Shown piece by piece: positions 6,025 through 9,034 of a stretch of DNA of 9,034 nt; the stretch's first letter is position 1; each line of letters opens with the position of its first letter. The notes beneath the pieces were generated by a model. That model saw nothing but the letters and a program-made list of their open reading frames with translations. It did not search any database and was not told the DNA's origin. Where the stretch lies: positions 1 to 9,034 of the forward strand of contig JADGQQ010000021.1 of assembly GCA_017881645.1 (NCBI GenBank). Reading direction: 5' to 3'. Position numbers and translations under genes: made by a program. This stretch comes from Clostridia bacterium. Lineage in GTDB: Bacteria; Bacillota; Clostridia; Saccharofermentanales; Saccharofermentanaceae.

Positions 6025-6066
6025 TGTCCCTCTTAGAAAGAGCAAATGCTTTTTCAAGAAGGGACA
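6025..6066 (+). promoter_or_regulatory. Long hairpin in the response-regulator leader
   Basis: The left arm is TGTCCC (6025-6030), TCTT (6031-6034), one unpaired A, and GAAAGAGC (6036-6043). The right arm is GCTTTTTC (6048-6055), AAGA (6056-6059), one unpaired A, and GGGACA (6061-6066). The arms pair over 18 bp including one G-U, around the loop AAAT. A smaller ACCC-GAC-GGGT stem (6066-6076) follows before the ribosome binding site AAGGTGG (6079-6085). No U-run follows on the plus strand, so this is a leader structure rather than a terminator. It matches no riboswitch class I recognise. Confidence 0.55.
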
Positions 6067-6092
6067 CCCGACGGGTAGAAGGTGGTAGAGAT

Positions 6093-6800
6093 ATGACAAA
6101 ACAGCGTATTTTATTGGTTGATGATGATCCGGATATTCTCGAGGTCAATCGCGCTTTTTTGACAAACGAAGGCTACGAAATCAGTGTGGCCATGTCAGTC
6201 ATGCAAACACTGGAAAAAGTGTCAACAAACTCTTACGACTGCATCGTTTTGGACATTATGCTTCCGGATGGCAGTGCGTACGAATTACCGTCCAAGTTAC
6301 GTGTATACAGCAAGTCCCCCATTATTTTCCTTTCTGCAAGAGATCAGCTGGAAGATAAAATTACCGGCTTCAAAGTCGGCGGTGATGACTATATGACCAA
6401 GCCCTATAGTCTGCAGGAACTTTCCGCACGTGTTGCAGCCCATATTCGCCGCAACATGACATCCGACGGACTTCTCATGGAGTTCGCTCCTCTGTCGATT
6501 AATTTGAAGACCCGCGAAGTGATGCTGAGCGGCCGTGTCGTGCATCTCACAAACCGTGAATTTGATATTCTGCGGCTGTTGGCCGAGACCCCCAATGTCA
6601 TTGTTCCTTTCACAAGAATTTATTCTCTTGTCTGGGGCGACGACGGAATGTGCGACAATCATCTTGTTATGGTAAATATCAGCTATCTCCGCAAAAAAAT
6701 GGAAAAGGCAGCTCCGGATATTCAGTTTATCAAAACAGAATGGGGAAGCGGATATTCATTCTCCTATCCGCCGATTCGTAACACGCTGCGTGCCGAATAA
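6093..6800 (+). CDS. OmpR-family two-component response regulator
   Basis: This DNA-binding response regulator is 235 aa. The receiver domain (about 4-118) has the acidic pocket Asp10-Asp11-Asp12, the phosphoacceptor Asp54 in IVLDIMLPDGS, Ser81 at the switch position and Lys103 in TKP. A winged helix of OmpR type covers about 128-230, with HLTNREFDILRLL, the recognition region VMVNISYLRKKME and the closing wing TEWGSGYSF. The frame is open back to an ATG at 6024, but that start has no ribosome binding site and would add 23 residues encoded by the leader hairpin. ATG 6093 is preceded by AAGGTGG at 7 bp and gives the usual N-terminus. The kinase gene follows after 33 bp. It probably activates or represses its own operon and unknown targets; no target genes are visible here besides the operon itself. 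Confidence 0.94.
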   Translation: MTKQRILLVDDDPDILEVNRAFLTNEGYEISVAMSVMQTLEKVSTNSYDCIVLDIMLPDGSAYELPSKLRVYSKSPIIFLSARDQLEDKITGFKVGGDDYMTKPYSLQELSARVAAHIRRNMTSDGLLMEFAPLSINLKTREVMLSGRVVHLTNREFDILRLLAETPNVIVPFTRIYSLVWGDDGMCDNHLVMVNISYLRKKMEKAAPDIQFIKTEWGSGYSFSYPPIRNTLRAE

Positions 6801-6833
6801 TCCGGACATCCGAAAAGACAGCGGGGATACCCA

Positions 6834-9005
6834 ATGACAGAGATCAATCCTTTCCCGGAGAAGAGAAAGCACGTTTATCGTACGTTCTTTCGGACGGTTT
6901 TGTTCTTTCTACTTCTTTTGGCCGTTTATGGCGCGATTTACACCGTAAATCAGCGGCATGGCAAGGCGCTGCATCTTGACGATACGCAGGCTCTGGATCT
7001 GACTCACTGGGATTTTTCATCCAAAGGGATGAATTTCCTGGAATCGGGATGGCAGTTCTATCCGAATCAGCTTCTGACCCCGGATGATTTTCTTGTGAAT
7101 AACCCGAACAGCAGTGCGGACCTTCCAACATATGACGCATCTACACTGCAGCATTTCAGCGATGTCAGGATTACAACCGACGGTTGGATCCAAATGGGTA
7201 ACAGTGCAGAATCCAATACATCCTCGTCCACTCCTCCCAAAATGCAGGCATATGGATACGGAACATACCGGATCGTTGTCAAAATGCCGGAATCCATGAA
7301 AATTACCGGTATCGATTTCCCTGAAATCAATCAGGCCGCCAAAATCTGGATTAACGGGAAGCTCTGGAAAACCATTGGTACACCTGCCTCCTCAAAAGAA
7401 GGCTATTCATCCGAATCGGTTTCCGCGTCCCTTCAGGCAGTCCCCTCTTCATCAGGCGTACTGGAAATTGTCATCGCCTGTTCGAATTTCTCCTCACCGT
7501 ACGGAGGCATTACAATTTCTCCTGCAATCGGGACCGTTGCACAAATTGATAATCTTAACGTCACCGCAAAAATGTGGATGACGAGTGTCTTCACCATGCT
7601 GCTATTAGTAGTAATCACCGGTTTCTATGTGTCGTTTACCTTTGAAAACAAGAAACAATACTATTATTATGTCCTGATTATTGCCATGTCCCTTGCTTAC
7701 GAATACTTTGATAAGACTTTCAATCCGCTGCGGGGTGATTGGAACAAATTGCTGCAAACCACTTTATTTCTGCTGATAACCATGCTTGCCACCATGTATT
7801 TCGCATCGCTTATCGGCAAGGATAAGCATCTCATCTTTGAGTGGCTCAACCATTGGGATACGTATCTGATATTTTTTATCACTGCTCTTCTTCTTCTCTT
7901 CCTCTGGCTGAATCCGGCGTACCTGTATAATCTCCGGTTCATATGGGCCTATACCCTTTTCGTCGTTGGCGTAAATTTATATAACCTCATACGAATCGGC
8001 GTCACATCTCTTCGATATCCGGAATACGGTACTTTTCACGCTGTATCCGCCGTTGCCGCCCTGGTGGTCTTCCCTACGATGCAGATTCGGTCCCAGCAGA
8101 TATATTTCATTCCGCTTCATTCCATCGGTATTGTTCTGATGATTCTGGGAACGGCTATTTACTTTACGATCCGGTATGTCGGAGCCTTCAATCAGATTTC
8201 TCGATTTACCATCGAGCTTGAACAGGCTGTTCAGGACAAGACACGAAATATTGCCAAGGTCAACGCAGAACTTCTGGTCTCCAATCAGAAGCTTGTCAAA
8301 AATGAAGAAGCCAGAAAAAAGATGATGTCCAATGTTTCCCATGACTTACGCACACCGATCACGGCCATCCGCGGTTATATCGAGCTTCTTCAGAAAACAA
8401 GCCTCAGCATCCCTCAGGAGACGCATGATTCTTATCTGAAGAATATGCATACCCGGAGTATACAGATGGAACAGATGATTGAAGATCTGATGCAGCTGAC
8501 GAGACTGGAGTCCGACGGCGTCGAACTGACAAAACAGCCGGTAAGCCTGTCTTTGATGATCGACAGTTTATATGAGCTGTACAAGACGGAATGCGAGAAT
8601 ACCAAGAAGTCCATCACGATGGACATCCCGGATAATGACCCGCTGATGGTCATGGGCGATCCCAATAATCTGATTCGTGTCATTGAGAATCTGATTGTAA
8701 ATGCGATGCGCTATACAGATGATAAAGGGATTATCATCATCAAGGCCTTTCGGGAGGCCGCTATTCTCGGCGGTGAAAACATACACATCATTGTAAGAGA
8801 TAACGGCTGCGGTATCCCGGCATCTGAAATCGGCTATGTCTTCGATCGTTTCTATCGGGCATCCAATGCAACCGGACACAAAAACGGATCCGGTCTCGGT
8901 CTGGCCATCGTTAAAAGTATCGTTGATAAGCATAGCGGAAAACTGTGGGTTGAGAGCTGGGAGAAAAAAGGATCGAATTTCCACGTTCTTCTGCCAGGCA
9001 TGTAA
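6834..9005 (+). CDS. Sensor histidine kinase with 7TMR-DISM sensor domain
   Basis: This membrane sensor kinase of 723 aa should phosphorylate the regulator encoded just upstream. After a short cytoplasmic start there is one membrane segment (about 18-38), then an extracytoplasmic domain (about 40-245). That domain carries features of the 7TMR-DISMED sugar-binding-like fold: LESGWQFYPNQLLTPDDF, YGTYRIVV and KIWINGK. Seven more hydrophobic segments follow (about 247-268, 275-292, 304-324, 338-358, 364-385, 393-412, 416-441), matching the 7TMR-DISM module. A coiled coil (about 455-497) leads to the HisKA domain with His503 in SNVSHDLRTP. The ATPase domain has the N-box Asn623, DNGCGIP (656-662) and GSGLGLAIV. 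The start has GGGGA 7 bp upstream. In this family the outer domain is thought to bind carbohydrates or other small ligands; the actual signal is unknown. It closes the operon. Confidence 0.93.
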   Translation: MTEINPFPEKRKHVYRTFFRTVLFFLLLLAVYGAIYTVNQRHGKALHLDDTQALDLTHWDFSSKGMNFLESGWQFYPNQLLTPDDFLVNNPNSSADLPTYDASTLQHFSDVRITTDGWIQMGNSAESNTSSSTPPKMQAYGYGTYRIVVKMPESMKITGIDFPEINQAAKIWINGKLWKTIGTPASSKEGYSSESVSASLQAVPSSSGVLEIVIACSNFSSPYGGITISPAIGTVAQIDNLNVTAKMWMTSVFTMLLLVVITGFYVSFTFENKKQYYYYVLIIAMSLAYEYFDKTFNPLRGDWNKLLQTTLFLLITMLATMYFASLIGKDKHLIFEWLNHWDTYLIFFITALLLLFLWLNPAYLYNLRFIWAYTLFVVGVNLYNLIRIGVTSLRYPEYGTFHAVSAVAALVVFPTMQIRSQQIYFIPLHSIGIVLMILGTAIYFTIRYVGAFNQISRFTIELEQAVQDKTRNIAKVNAELLVSNQKLVKNEEARKKMMSNVSHDLRTPITAIRGYIELLQKTSLSIPQETHDSYLKNMHTRSIQMEQMIEDLMQLTRLESDGVELTKQPVSLSLMIDSLYELYKTECENTKKSITMDIPDNDPLMVMGDPNNLIRVIENLIVNAMRYTDDKGIIIIKAFREAAILGGENIHIIVRDNGCGIPASEIGYVFDRFYRASNATGHKNGSGLGLAIVKSIVDKHSGKLWVESWEKKGSNFHVLLPGM

Positions 9006-9012
9006 AACGTCG

Positions 9013-9034
9013 TGACAACACATGATTGCTGTCA
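9013..9034 (+). repeat. Inverted repeat after the kinase, possibly a cut-off terminator
   Basis: TGACA (9013-9017) and TGTCA (9030-9034) pair as 5-bp arms, and CA/TG inside could extend the stem past one mismatch. It begins 7 bases after the kinase stop. The window ends exactly at the right arm, so a following T-run cannot be checked. Confidence 0.3.

Noticed and set aside
5973..6066. Intrinsic terminators between dinB and the response regulator
   Set aside because: Neither hairpin is directly followed by a T-run on the plus strand, and no upstream gene is transcribed into this region on either strand.
6024..6092. An in-frame 23-codon extension of the response regulator from ATG 6024
   Set aside because: There is no ribosome binding site before ATG 6024, the added residues are outside the receiver domain, and the bases are explained by the leader hairpin. 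ATG 6093 has AAGGTGG at 7 bp.

Overview
The window looks like chromosomal DNA from a Bacillota (Firmicutes) bacterium with a mid-range GC content (estimated by eye). The reasons are the strong AGGAGG-type ribosome binding sites close to starts, GTG starts, tightly overlapping genes, a glutathione-synthesis pair resembling the two halves of the Gram-positive fusion enzyme GshF, and a histidine kinase with a 7TMR-DISM sensor. I cannot name the genus. No RNA gene, insertion sequence, CRISPR array or phage gene is visible.

Left block, minus strand (4596 down to 1): an ArsR-family regulator with seven cysteines in 101 residues is followed by a compact operon of gshA (glutamate-cysteine ligase), a separate ATP-grasp glutathione synthetase, an ABC ATPase and an ABC-2 permease. 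gshA and the ATP-grasp gene overlap by 32 bp, the ATP-grasp gene and the ATPase overlap by 14 bp, and the ATPase and permease are 9 bp apart. Dedicated Shine-Dalgarno sequences lie inside the preceding genes. The arsR and gshA promoters both carry the decamer TTCGATTGTT between (or just touching) their -35 and -10 boxes. This suggests that the regulator represses itself and the glutathione/export operon. The arsR start codon falls where transcription should begin, so its mRNA may be leaderless.

Middle (5881 to 4622, minus strand): a Y-family DNA polymerase (DinB type) has its catalytic acidic residues and a beta-clamp-binding motif. A LexA-like box near its presumed transcription start suggests SOS control.

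Right block, plus strand (about 5973 to 9034): a divergent two-component system consists of an OmpR-type response regulator and a 7TMR-DISM histidine kinase. The regulator's leader can fold into an 18-bp hairpin, and an inverted repeat overlaps its promoter. The two genes are 33 bp apart and probably cotranscribed. An inverted repeat after the kinase may be the start of a terminator cut off by the window end.

The most interesting element is the predicted self-contained thiol or metal stress module: Cys-rich ArsR, a split GshF and an ABC-2 exporter under one operator motif.
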